Virus record (IMG/VR): IMGVR_UViG_3300021963_000338
Span: 1 to 36,832 of that record
Direction: 5' to 3' (one strand)
Source of the DNA: a virus
Length of the DNA stretch: 36,832 nt
Part shown: piece after piece, positions 14,281 to 21,200 of the stretch
How positions within the stretch are numbered: position 1 is the first letter of the stretch
How the letters are laid out: every line of letters begins with the position of its first letter
Notes under the pieces: model-generated
The model's database searches: none
Told to the model about the DNA's origin: nothing
What the model saw: only the letters and a program-made list of their open reading frames with translations
Translations under genes and position numbers: made by a program

Positions 14281-14741
14281 TCGAACCGCTTTACATTGCT
14301 TCCTAGATGGGATTCCATCAATGCCTGGCGTTGACGCTCTACTTCTTCAGCTAAATCTTCCCATGGCCGCACTTTTCTGGTTGTACGTACAAACTTAGGG
14401 GCAGCAAAGAGCATAGTTGGTACGCCTCTGGATAAAGCAAAGGCACAGCGATCTGCATCTGGGTCTACAAATAAATCAACACGTCCTTGAGCTTGAGCTA
14501 TAGCTAGCTGCCGGCAACGCAAGTCCTGTCCCTCGTAGAAGTATCTATCATCATAGATATCTCCGTACCCGACTATTAGATTAGTACGAAGCCAGTGCTC
14601 GGTCTGGGCAGGACTAAGATCAGAAGCGATGATTACCCGGTAATGTTCAGCCAAGATTCTAAAGAGCTTTACGCCCTCTGCTATTGGATCGCCTACTTCT
14701 GTTTTTAATACTCCGTCTAGTGCAACAAATGCTGTAGCCAT
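14277..14741 (-). CDS. HAD-like protein lacking the nucleophilic Asp
   Basis: 154 residues. The opening FVALDGVL matches HAD motif I (DxDGVL), but the first Asp, the phosphorylated nucleophile, is Ala7; Asp9 remains. IIASDL (Ser40) fits motif II and FVDPDADRCAFALSRGVPT resembles motif IV. HAD proteins are usually phosphatases; without the nucleophile this one is probably inactive as a phosphatase or acts as a binding protein. It sits directly after the nucleotidyltransferase-like gene and is coupled to the next by ATGA. Confidence 0.55.
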   Translation of the reverse strand: MATAFVALDGVLKTEVGDPIAEGVKLFRILAEHYRVIIASDLSPAQTEHWLRTNLIVGYGDIYDDRYFYEGQDLRCRQLAIAQAQGRVDLFVDPDADRCAFALSRGVPTMLFAAPKFVRTTRKVRPWEDLAEEVERQRQALMESHLGSNVKRFE

Positions 14742-15629
14742 TTAGTTCCTCAGTGTTCTCCTAATTAAAGTATCCGCGGTAGGCAGTTCTATACCGTAAG
14801 TTTGCAGTTGTCCTTGCTTTTCCTGTGAGTCTTTAAGTTCTTTAATAGATCGCAAAGCCTGAATGATTCCTGAACGTTTACCAGCTTGCCAGCGGTAGTT
14901 ATTAAAATCTGAATACCCAGATCCAATCTTACTGAATGCGGTTTTTCTTCCAGCATGTATATCATCATAAAGAGTTATAGCCTGGTCTGCGGCGAGCTGC
15001 AATTTTCTTTCTGCATTAATTCTGTGAGCAGGGTTTGATGCTCCACGAACTTCTTCTAGGGCCGCGGTGTAGCGGGAGAGCATCTCCTTGGCAGTTTCTT
15101 CATCTCTTATTGATCTTTGTTCCCAAGCATTGCTATATGGAGGCTGAGGATTCTTATCTGGAGATACGGTCCAAAAATTACCTATAAGGTCGTATGCTGC
15201 ATAAGGGTTTATATCCCTGATATCACTTTGCTCATTAACATAAAAAGTTAATTCGTAGCCCTCCCAATTTTTAGTGTGGGGCATTAATTCAGAATTGAAT
15301 CCCTCATTAAATGTGGATGCAACCTCAGCATCAGAATATCCAGCATAGTCCGTATTAAATCTACGGAAGTTTACATAATCTATTCCTACAAGACAGTCGA
15401 GGTCACCAGGTTCTCTGGAAGCTTCCCATTGATAGGAAACTCCAGAGCCGGCGAGCCAGGCTTTTGTCCACTGATGTGGATTTGAGAAGTGTCTGGCAAG
15501 GTAGTCGAACAATAACGATAGTACACCTGTGCGTACCCAAGGTTGTAGTTCAGTTCCCTGGAAGAGCTTAGGATCTAGCTCTGAGGAGGGGGCACTGAAG
15601 TACGACGTAGAGCCAGGAACTATATTCAT
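14742..15629 (-). CDS. Nucleotidyltransferase-like protein
   Basis: 295 residues, start after AGGAAG. WLAGSGVSYQWEASREPGDL, followed by DCLV, fits the Pol-beta-type nucleotidyltransferase pattern: a Gly-Ser pair, then D-x-D (DLD) about 13 residues later. A third acidic residue is not certain. The C-terminal half is helical with DLIGNFW and a Gln/Lys-rich end. The substrate is unknown. Its stop is adjacent to the HAD-like start, so the three genes at 12772-15629 form one unit. Confidence 0.55.
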   Translation of the reverse strand: MNIVPGSTSYFSAPSSELDPKLFQGTELQPWVRTGVLSLLFDYLARHFSNPHQWTKAWLAGSGVSYQWEASREPGDLDCLVGIDYVNFRRFNTDYAGYSDAEVASTFNEGFNSELMPHTKNWEGYELTFYVNEQSDIRDINPYAAYDLIGNFWTVSPDKNPQPPYSNAWEQRSIRDEETAKEMLSRYTAALEEVRGASNPAHRINAERKLQLAADQAITLYDDIHAGRKTAFSKIGSGYSDFNNYRWQAGKRSGIIQALRSIKELKDSQEKQGQLQTYGIELPTADTLIRRTLRN

Positions 15630-15673
15630 AGTTATATTCTTCCTGCTCTTTGTCGTTACGTCTACGTCAAACG

Positions 15674-15928
15674 TTATTCTTTAGAAGATTGTGCTTGCGC
15701 TAGGCGAAGAACTGTGTATTCGGCAGATGATTGAGCCTGAATATCCATAAGAATTTCAGAGCAATAGCGACGTACCTCAATAAGAGTTGCTTCTCTATCT
15801 AGGGGCAGTGAAATAGCTTGAGTATTACGCTCTACGTATACCGAACCATCCATGCCAACAAGTACTGCAAAACCCGTCAGTAACTTAGGTGCATCTGAAG
15901 TTGTTTCTTCTACTTTATCGTTTTCCAT
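15674..15928 (-). CDS. Hypothetical protein
   Basis: 84 residues, start after AGGAT. After an acidic start there is a beta hairpin (FAVLVGMDGSVYVERN), then a helix (IEVRRYCSEILMDIQAQ). Not recognised. Confidence 0.6.
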   Translation of the reverse strand: MENDKVEETTSDAPKLLTGFAVLVGMDGSVYVERNTQAISLPLDREATLIEVRRYCSEILMDIQAQSSAEYTVLRLAQAQSSKE

Positions 15929-15936
15929 TTTATATC

Positions 15937-16518
15937 CTAATCGTATAGGCCTGCAGCTTTGCGCTGCTGGGTTGCGTAATAAGTTTTTACTGGGCAGAAA
16001 TCACAAAGAAAGACGTTAGTTCCAGCAGACTTTGCTGCACTCATCAACCCAGCTTCTTTACGAAGCTCCGCTGTGTTCTTTGGAACTAGGCGCTTATTCT
16101 TTGCACGCCAATCATAACAGCTTTCTTTAGGACGCAAATGTTCCGAGTAACACTTCATTGCATCATCATAGAAAGTTGCTTTTGTTGTGTAGTAATCAGG
16201 GTCTAGGTCAGCAAGGCCGCCACCAACTCGATTACGTAGATTTTCAATAACTTGTTTCTTAACTTCTGGACGGGAGTACAACTTAACTCCGATCTTAGAT
16301 AGAAAACCAGTGTGGGGAACACCAGCGGATTCATGACGTTCAACTAAGATCTGAAGAGTTACATCATCATCTGGATGACCCTCAAAATCAGGAATCTCTT
16401 CAATGGTCTTACAGTTATAGCAATACAACAGGCGAATCTTAGGACCATCGTCCTTGATCTCTGTGTATGTTCCTTGATCAGCAGGCTGATTGCCTTGACC
16501 CAGAATAGGTATAGTCAT
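15937..16518 (-). CDS. Cysteine-rich probable metal-binding protein
   Basis: 193 residues, start after GGAGGGACT. It has CYNC near residue 33 and CDFC near the C-terminus, plus single Cys residues between (MKCYSEH, ESCYDW), so one or two zinc sites are likely. A basic region follows (RAKNKRLVPKN). The start lies 33 bases after the large gene at 16552. Unknown function. Confidence 0.6.
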   Translation of the reverse strand: MTIPILGQGNQPADQGTYTEIKDDGPKIRLLYCYNCKTIEEIPDFEGHPDDDVTLQILVERHESAGVPHTGFLSKIGVKLYSRPEVKKQVIENLRNRVGGGLADLDPDYYTTKATFYDDAMKCYSEHLRPKESCYDWRAKNKRLVPKNTAELRKEAGLMSAAKSAGTNVFLCDFCPVKTYYATQQRKAAGLYD

Positions 16519-16551
16519 AGTCCCTCCAATAGTGAGGGCTATATCCTACTA

Positions 16552-17805
16552 CTACTTTTCTTCAGTTCCTACTCTGAAGGCTGCCCCGCGTAATTCACGA
16601 TCAGCGGTTTTAGCTGCCTCAATACCTCTAAGACGCTCTGCCTCTGTATGTAAGGCCATAGTACTAGTAGTCTCTTTGTCTTGACGAGCCTGACGCCTGT
16701 TAGCAAAAGCCTCAATGATCCCCACTTCTGGAGCTTCTTTAGCCATTCCGGTGAGAGTAACCTTAATTGCTTTATTATGAGTCTTAGAAAAACCTCTTGG
16801 CTTTATACCTTCTAATGGAGTTCCTGAAGCAAGACGGGCCTCTTGAGAAGCACGAAGAGCCGGATTGGCAATCATCTCTTCCTCGGTATAGCCCGGTAAG
16901 TTCTCGTTGCTTGTATCCCATGGGACAGAACGGTCTTTCTTTTTACGTCCACCCTTAGGATTAGGTACGCCAGCCTTATTTAAATTAAATCTACGGGTTG
17001 ATTTAGGAACCCCCTCTTCTGTTCCTTCAGGGTTCTTAACACCTGCCATGTAATAATGTGCAGTGTTACCTTTTCGGGCACCTTCAATTTCTGGGTCTAA
17101 CTTACGACGTATAGATGATAGATAGGCGTTTGATTCTCCCAAATCCATATCTGTGCCGTCTACATCTATTTTAGGTGTTGGAGTAGCACGACCACCAGAT
17201 TCTCTAGCGCGTTCTAAAGCTCTCGCTAAAGTATCGGTTTTTTGAGACTCTGTTCTACGAGCATTTACTTCTTCTAAATGACTTGCTCCGGAACCCCCGC
17301 CTTTTCCAAGTTCTTCAGAAGTACGATCCCAAAGAGCGTCCTCTCCAGACAAACCTTGATGAACAAGATTGCGCTCCATATATGTACGCTTTTCTCGCTC
17401 TTGAATTCCGCGTAATGCTAAATGTTTTTGTACATCATCTGGATGTATGCGGGTACTACTAATGTCATAGTTACCTAATTCTAAAGCTTTTTGAGTTAGG
17501 CGAGCATGGTGGACTGCACACACCGCCTCTCTTTGATCTTCACCTTCACCAGGCATCTGTATAAAATGAGTTGCTGGGCCTGAGTGTCCGTCAGCACTCT
17601 CCGTAGCCTCACAGTCAATGTGTTGTTTTAATCCGTGTAAACCAAGTTCTGGGTAGTATCTTTGACGACGAATTGGATCTAATAAATCAGTATTGTCTGC
17701 GTAAGAACCGGAAGTAGTGTGCTCTACTTTTTTACGTGGTTCTCTTTCTGGTACTTGAACGGTGGCAGGGAGCTGCTCTCTCTCCTCAAAACTCATATTA
17801 GCCAT
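16552..17805 (-). CDS. Hypothetical large polar protein
   Basis: 417 residues, rich in Glu, Arg, Lys and Gly, with few hydrophobic stretches, so largely disordered or extended. A Cys/His region near residues 60-105 (LKQHIDCE, AVCAVHHAR) could bind a metal ion. It also has a basic stretch (PNPKGGRKKKDRS). No family recognised. The start overlaps the previous stop (TAATG). It is the largest member of the low-complexity gene group 16552-20596. Confidence 0.6.
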   Translation of the reverse strand: MANMSFEEREQLPATVQVPEREPRKKVEHTTSGSYADNTDLLDPIRRQRYYPELGLHGLKQHIDCEATESADGHSGPATHFIQMPGEGEDQREAVCAVHHARLTQKALELGNYDISSTRIHPDDVQKHLALRGIQEREKRTYMERNLVHQGLSGEDALWDRTSEELGKGGGSGASHLEEVNARRTESQKTDTLARALERARESGGRATPTPKIDVDGTDMDLGESNAYLSSIRRKLDPEIEGARKGNTAHYYMAGVKNPEGTEEGVPKSTRRFNLNKAGVPNPKGGRKKKDRSVPWDTSNENLPGYTEEEMIANPALRASQEARLASGTPLEGIKPRGFSKTHNKAIKVTLTGMAKEAPEVGIIEAFANRRQARQDKETTSTMALHTEAERLRGIEAAKTADRELRGAAFRVGTEEK

Positions 17806-18020
17806 TAGTACCCCTCAGGTTTACGTGCCGCTTTTTTACGTGCAAACGCAGCAAGTGACACTACATTCTCCCCTAAGTGCTCTGAAGCGCCAGTATCAAA
17901 ATGAGCGTTTCTGGCTCTGTTCTCTGCATCAGAAAGATTTTGATCAAAAAACTTATGGCCAGCATTCTTAAGCCCCCTGTGTGCAGGGTGCTTGTCAGAT
18001 GGTGTGCCCATGTCGTCCAT
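17805..18020 (-). CDS. Hypothetical basic protein
   Basis: 71 residues, His/Lys/Arg-rich with a probable helix at the end (VVSLAAFARKKAARKPEGY). TAATG overlaps at both ends. Not recognised. Confidence 0.6.
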   Translation of the reverse strand: MDDMGTPSDKHPAHRGLKNAGHKFFDQNLSDAENRARNAHFDTGASEHLGENVVSLAAFARKKAARKPEGY

Positions 18021-18331
18021 TAGTGCCGCTTTCCATCACTTCCTATAAATCCAGCCGTGTTATGGATACCGGCCATCTTTGCCCCCCAAGCTTCAGTTCT
18101 TGGTTCATCTGCAAGTGGTGAATTACCACGATCTATTGGACCTGGAGCACGTGTTGAGGAAAGAGGAGTTGGATCACCTGAAGGCGGTCTTTGTCCGCGA
18201 ACTGCTTTTGGCAAAGGACGCGTAGGTGCTCCTGCACGTGGAGGTGCAAACGCAGAGACTGCTGCCGCACCACCGTCTGCACGTGAGGCAGTTACTGATT
18301 TACGTGGCCGTACAAAATTAAAAAGCCCCAT
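18020..18331 (-). CDS. Hypothetical Pro/Arg/Ala-rich protein
   Basis: 103 residues from ATG 18331 (MGLFNFVRPRKSVTA), placed one base after the upstream stop; an earlier in-frame start at 18373 would run into the neighbouring gene. The middle is a disordered Pro/Ala/Arg/Gly stretch. GC content is locally higher than in the neighbours. Not recognised. Confidence 0.55.
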   Translation of the reverse strand: MGLFNFVRPRKSVTASRADGGAAAVSAFAPPRAGAPTRPLPKAVRGQRPPSGDPTPLSSTRAPGPIDRGNSPLADEPRTEAWGAKMAGIHNTAGFIGSDGKRH

Positions 18332-18332
18332 T

Positions 18333-18617
18333 TTAGTAGTTAGCACCCATTTGATTGTTCTCAATGTCTGCAACAGGCATAGGAGAACGACGAGAGTTAG
18401 ACGACTTGCTAGACAAAGGGTTGACCTTTACAGACGCTTCCTGCTCAATAAAGTCATAGTTCCAGTATGGGTTTAGACCGCTGCGGTTAGCACGCATAAT
18501 GTCGTCACCGGTTGAAGGGTCGGCAACAGTTGTATTAGGACGTACCTTACGATATTTACCGTCAGTTGCTCCCTCATTTAATGAGGTATTAAGTGAGCGT
18601 GATTCATTAGTTGCCAT
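18333..18617 (-). CDS. Hypothetical polar protein
   Basis: 94 residues, Ser/Asn/Arg-rich, with an aromatic cluster (LNPYWNYDFIEQ). TAATG overlap with the previous gene. Not recognised; part of the tiny-gene array. Confidence 0.6.
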   Translation of the reverse strand: MATNESRSLNTSLNEGATDGKYRKVRPNTTVADPSTGDDIMRANRSGLNPYWNYDFIEQEASVKVNPLSSKSSNSRRSPMPVADIENNQMGANY

Positions 18618-18775
18618 TATTTATCCTTTTCTTGATCATAAAGAGGAGTTACTTTTCTCACTGAAGAAGGCTGAGTTGCTGGCTTGTTAGATCCAGCTGC
18701 CTTAGCAAGTAAAGCAATTCCGTTTGGAGATGTAAAACCTTTGCGTACTTTCTCACGGCGAGGTACAAAGTTCAT
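18617..18775 (-). CDS. 52-residue protein with MNxVPRRE N-terminus
   Basis: Product starts MNFVPRREKVRKGFTSPNGI and ends in a charged tail (LYDQEKDK). Its start resembles that of the next upstream gene (MNSVPRREN), suggesting a shared N-terminal tag or an old duplication. Its stop overlaps the following ATG (TAATG). Confidence 0.55.
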   Translation of the reverse strand: MNFVPRREKVRKGFTSPNGIALLAKAAGSNKPATQPSSVRKVTPLYDQEKDK

Positions 18776-18777
18776 AG

Positions 18778-18957
18778 TTAATCCTTACCTGTAGTAACTT
18801 CGTATTTACCATCTTGTTCAATAATGCCCTTTGCATGAGCAGCCGAAGTCGCTCCCATAGGGGTTACTGAACCAGACCAGCTACCGTCTTTAGCTCGAAC
18901 GCTGTGGGTAAAGCTTCCACGTTGTGAGGCATTCTCTCTACGAGGTACTGAATTCAT
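18778..18957 (-). CDS. 59-residue protein with MNxVPRRE N-terminus
   Basis: Product starts MNSVPRRENASQRGSFTHS, followed by a beta-like stretch (DGSWSGSVTPMG) and GIIEQDGKYEVTTGKD. It shares the MN-x-VPRRE start with its downstream neighbour. Its ATG overlaps the stop of the upstream gene. Confidence 0.55.
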   Translation of the reverse strand: MNSVPRRENASQRGSFTHSVRAKDGSWSGSVTPMGATSAAHAKGIIEQDGKYEVTTGKD

Positions 18958-19247
18958 TTTTTACTACCCTTCTTGTTTGCTGGGGCATGTTTCTCTAAAT
19001 CTTTTTTAGTCTTTACCTTTAATGGTACAACCTTATACTGAGCTTTTTTCCCCAACTCCTTATTTAAAGACTTTTTAGGGTTAGATGGACCATCATCTGA
19101 TCCGGCACCTGCTGAAGCTTTCTTAGCTTTAGCTGGGTTCTCTTTACGCTCATAAGTAGGCTTATAGTCTTTGGAGTTTTTTAATCCAGGCACGCCAAAG
19201 TTTTTCTTCTCTGGGCCTTCTCCGGCTGCGGCTACTGCGGTCTTCAT
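18954..19247 (-). CDS. Hypothetical Lys-rich protein
   Basis: 97 residues, rich in Lys, Gly, Ala and Pro, ending in KKGSKK. Probably disordered. The composition fits a nucleic-acid-binding or virion-packaged basic protein, which is inference. It overlaps the next gene by 4 nt. Confidence 0.55.
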   Translation of the reverse strand: MKTAVAAAGEGPEKKNFGVPGLKNSKDYKPTYERKENPAKAKKASAGAGSDDGPSNPKKSLNKELGKKAQYKVVPLKVKTKKDLEKHAPANKKGSKK

Positions 19248-19271
19248 AAGGCCAGTATCTCTCTATTTTCT

Positions 19272-19559
19272 TTAATTGTCAGCCTTTGGGCGCTTTTGAA
19301 TGCGTGGGCGAATAACTCTTTTGGTTCTAGCTACATACTTTTTAGTGTTTCTACGTCGAGCCATACCCTGCTCAGATCCTGGAGCTAGTGTGTAGGCCTG
19401 ACCACCTGTCCATCTTCCAGAAGATCGTCTATCCCACTCTGGGGTACGCACCTGGCGTGTAGAAGATTCTGCTTTTGTTCTAGGCTTAGTTGCTTTAGGG
19501 GCGGCTGAAGAACGAGGTACCGAACGACGTGGGGCTTTTCCACCAGTTTTAGCGCTCAC
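19272..19559 (-). CDS. Hypothetical Arg/Lys-rich protein
   Basis: 95 residues from a GTG start (an upstream extension meets a stop). It is very basic: APRRSVPRSSAAPKATKPRT early and KRVIRPRIQKRPK at the end, with RTPEWDRRSSGRWTGGQ in the middle. It may coat nucleic acid. The start overlaps the upstream zinc-ribbon gene by 11 nt. Confidence 0.55.
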   Translation of the reverse strand: MSAKTGGKAPRRSVPRSSAAPKATKPRTKAESSTRQVRTPEWDRRSSGRWTGGQAYTLAPGSEQGMARRRNTKKYVARTKRVIRPRIQKRPKADN

Positions 19560-19719
19560 TCATAGCTCGTTTCATATGCTTGCCATAAAGTCCATTACGA
19601 CAGCTTGGACACATTTTACCATCAGTGTACATTGCTTCAACTGGGGTCATAAATAGGCCACATTTAGGACACTCAACACTACCATCATAGATAGTTTCAG
19701 TACTAATAGCGTCTACCAT
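19549..19719 (-). CDS. 56-residue zinc-ribbon protein
   Basis: CPKCG and CPSCR, spaced about 20 residues apart, form a four-Cys zinc ribbon. The rest is short and basic at the end (GKHMKRAMSER). Overlaps both neighbours. Function unknown. Confidence 0.6.
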   Translation of the reverse strand: MVDAISTETIYDGSVECPKCGLFMTPVEAMYTDGKMCPSCRNGLYGKHMKRAMSER

Positions 19720-20063
19720 ACTGACTCGCTAACATTTCGACCGGTTCCTTGGAAGGATCCGGCTGATTGGCTGAAGTCTGTACGGGTTGGCTGAAACTCT
19801 GAGTCAACATTCATTACATCTTGGATACCAAGCTCACGGGTTCTATATCCAAATCTAGGTGGGAATAGCTGTACCTGGGGAAGAGGTGGGCGGACAATAT
19901 CCTGAATCATCATTGCTGGAAGAGTTACTGAGCGAACCGCTCTAGTTAGCAAGGCTTCTTGTACGCTGCCAAATGGCCCCATGTAGTCATAACGAATCTC
20001 TGGACCGTTATCTACAATAGGTCTTCCCTTAGTGACATCATAAACGCTATCTTGTTGCGGCAT
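19713..20063 (-). CDS. Hypothetical protein
   Basis: 116 residues from ATG 20063 (MPQQDSVYDV), which overlaps the upstream stop as TAATG and has AAGGTGG upstream; the start at 20072 would add three residues. The sequence is Pro/Gln/Arg-rich with aromatic residues (PRFGYRTRELG). Not recognised. Confidence 0.6.
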   Translation of the reverse strand: MPQQDSVYDVTKGRPIVDNGPEIRYDYMGPFGSVQEALLTRAVRSVTLPAMMIQDIVRPPLPQVQLFPPRFGYRTRELGIQDVMNVDSEFQPTRTDFSQSAGSFQGTGRNVSESVW

Positions 20064-20596
20064 TATTTCCACCTTGGTTGTAAATGTACAAATTGCTGTG
20101 CGATGCGTGGATTAAATTCAGCAGGCACGTTTGAAGAGATATTTGCTTTACCATCATTAACCAGATGTGGGCGTGGAGCTAACTCTTGTTTAGGCGCATG
20201 TCTACGAACATTCATAGTTAATGAGCCATCGTTTTCTGTAAGCTCTGCACCAATCTTAATTCTACGATCTGGCTTTAAAGCTGCGGGCCACATGTATTGA
20301 CCTGGATCAATACGTTCACCCTTATGAACACCGCGTTGATATCCTCTTTGATTTTGTCTTGACTTAAGAGAATCTAAAACAGTATCAGTACCGTTACCGC
20401 GATCATCTCTACGAGAACGGATAGTGCCTAGATATCCATCTGGATACTCTGCTGAAGGGGTTCTACCTACACCAAGACGCAAGAAATCCATAGAGCTGCG
20501 AGGTACGATAGGCGTGCCTCCACCACCTGTGGTGGTGTAAGCGCCTATGTACCCGCTAGCTCCTAGGTACTGCCAATTCTGATGTGAGGATGCCAT
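20063..20596 (-). CDS. Hypothetical Gly/Arg-rich protein
   Basis: 177 residues. An N-terminal Tyr/Gly stretch (WQYLGASGYIGAYTTTGGGG) is followed by polar Arg-rich sequence and a C-terminus ending FVHLQPRWK. No clear ribosome binding site is seen before the ATG. Not recognised; it may be a virion-associated protein, judging only by its place beside the lysis genes. Confidence 0.55.
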   Translation of the reverse strand: MASSHQNWQYLGASGYIGAYTTTGGGGTPIVPRSSMDFLRLGVGRTPSAEYPDGYLGTIRSRRDDRGNGTDTVLDSLKSRQNQRGYQRGVHKGERIDPGQYMWPAALKPDRRIKIGAELTENDGSLTMNVRRHAPKQELAPRPHLVNDGKANISSNVPAEFNPRIAQQFVHLQPRWK

Positions 20597-20605
20597 ATCA
20601 GAAGT

Positions 20606-20893
20606 TTACTTTGTCTTCTTGGCTGTGGCTTTCTTAGCGGTCTTTTTCTTTGACTCATCCAGGATATCGTTTATCTGCTTTGTGATGGCTGGAAGAGCTA
20701 GGTTGGCTACAAGGCCAAAAGCTGGGTCTTTCTTATTCAAAGCACGAAGCGCTACTGGAAGTACAGCTGCTAAACCGGCCGCTACAAGAGCCTTAGGGTC
20801 AGTGTTTCCTGTAGTCCATAGAGCTACAGCTGCTGCTAGAAAAGAGCGACCATATGATGCGAGGGCCGCTGCAAGTTTTGGATCTAGTTTCAT
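20606..20893 (-). CDS. Holin-like membrane protein
   Basis: 95 residues. Two or three hydrophobic segments (SFLAAAVALWTTG; LVAAGLAAVLPVALRAL; FGLVANLALPAITKQI) and a Lys-rich tail (KKKTAKKATAKKTK) match the usual actinophage holin layout. Holins open the inner membrane at the time of lysis. It is encoded on the opposite strand to the endolysin cassette, so it could instead be another membrane protein. Confidence 0.55.
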   Translation of the reverse strand: MKLDPKLAAALASYGRSFLAAAVALWTTGNTDPKALVAAGLAAVLPVALRALNKKDPAFGLVANLALPAITKQINDILDESKKKTAKKATAKKTK

Positions 20894-20906
20894 TTATTAC
20901 TCCTTA

Positions 20907-21104
20907 TTATTTTTTCTCTGCTAGTAATGTATACAGATCATCAATTCTTTGTTCAAGTCTATTGACACTATCTTTTAAACTGCTACCACCATTTGGCTTA
21001 AGTTCAGCTAGATAGTGTTTAACCATCCAACGAACCATAATAGCAACTGAACCAATTAGTGATGCAATTGTTAGACAAAAAGCTGCCCAGTCTTGTGGTG
21101 TCAT
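20907..21104 (-). CDS. Membrane protein with a coiled-coil tail (holin-associated type)
   Basis: 65 residues from ATG 21104 (MTPQDWAAF) after GGGAG; a longer ORF from 21149 lacks a site. One membrane segment (FCLTIASLIGSVAIMVRWMV), then ELKPNGGSSLKDSVNRLEQR, a pattern seen in DUF2746-type actinophage membrane proteins, and a coiled coil. Likely part of the lysis system. Confidence 0.6.
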   Translation of the reverse strand: MTPQDWAAFCLTIASLIGSVAIMVRWMVKHYLAELKPNGGSSLKDSVNRLEQRIDDLYTLLAEKK

Positions 21105-21200
21105 TAAAACTCCCGAAGAAAATAAGATGTAGGGGAAACTATGATACATAAATTACACCATGTCATGTTAAAGTATGAACATAGATAGAAGGAGAAAAAA
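21105..21200. promoter_or_regulatory. Divergent promoter region
   Basis: 96 bases separate the divergently transcribed membrane-protein gene (-) and lysis cassette (+). Possible -10 boxes are TATGAA (21174-21179, + strand) and TATCAT (21141-21146, - strand). Their -35 partners are weak. The region also contains the A7 run discussed for the secreted protein. Confidence 0.4.

Noticed and set aside
18057-18476. 139-residue plus-strand ORF
   Set aside because: It is antisense to the Pro/Arg-rich gene at 18020-18331 and its neighbour; no ribosome binding site seen.
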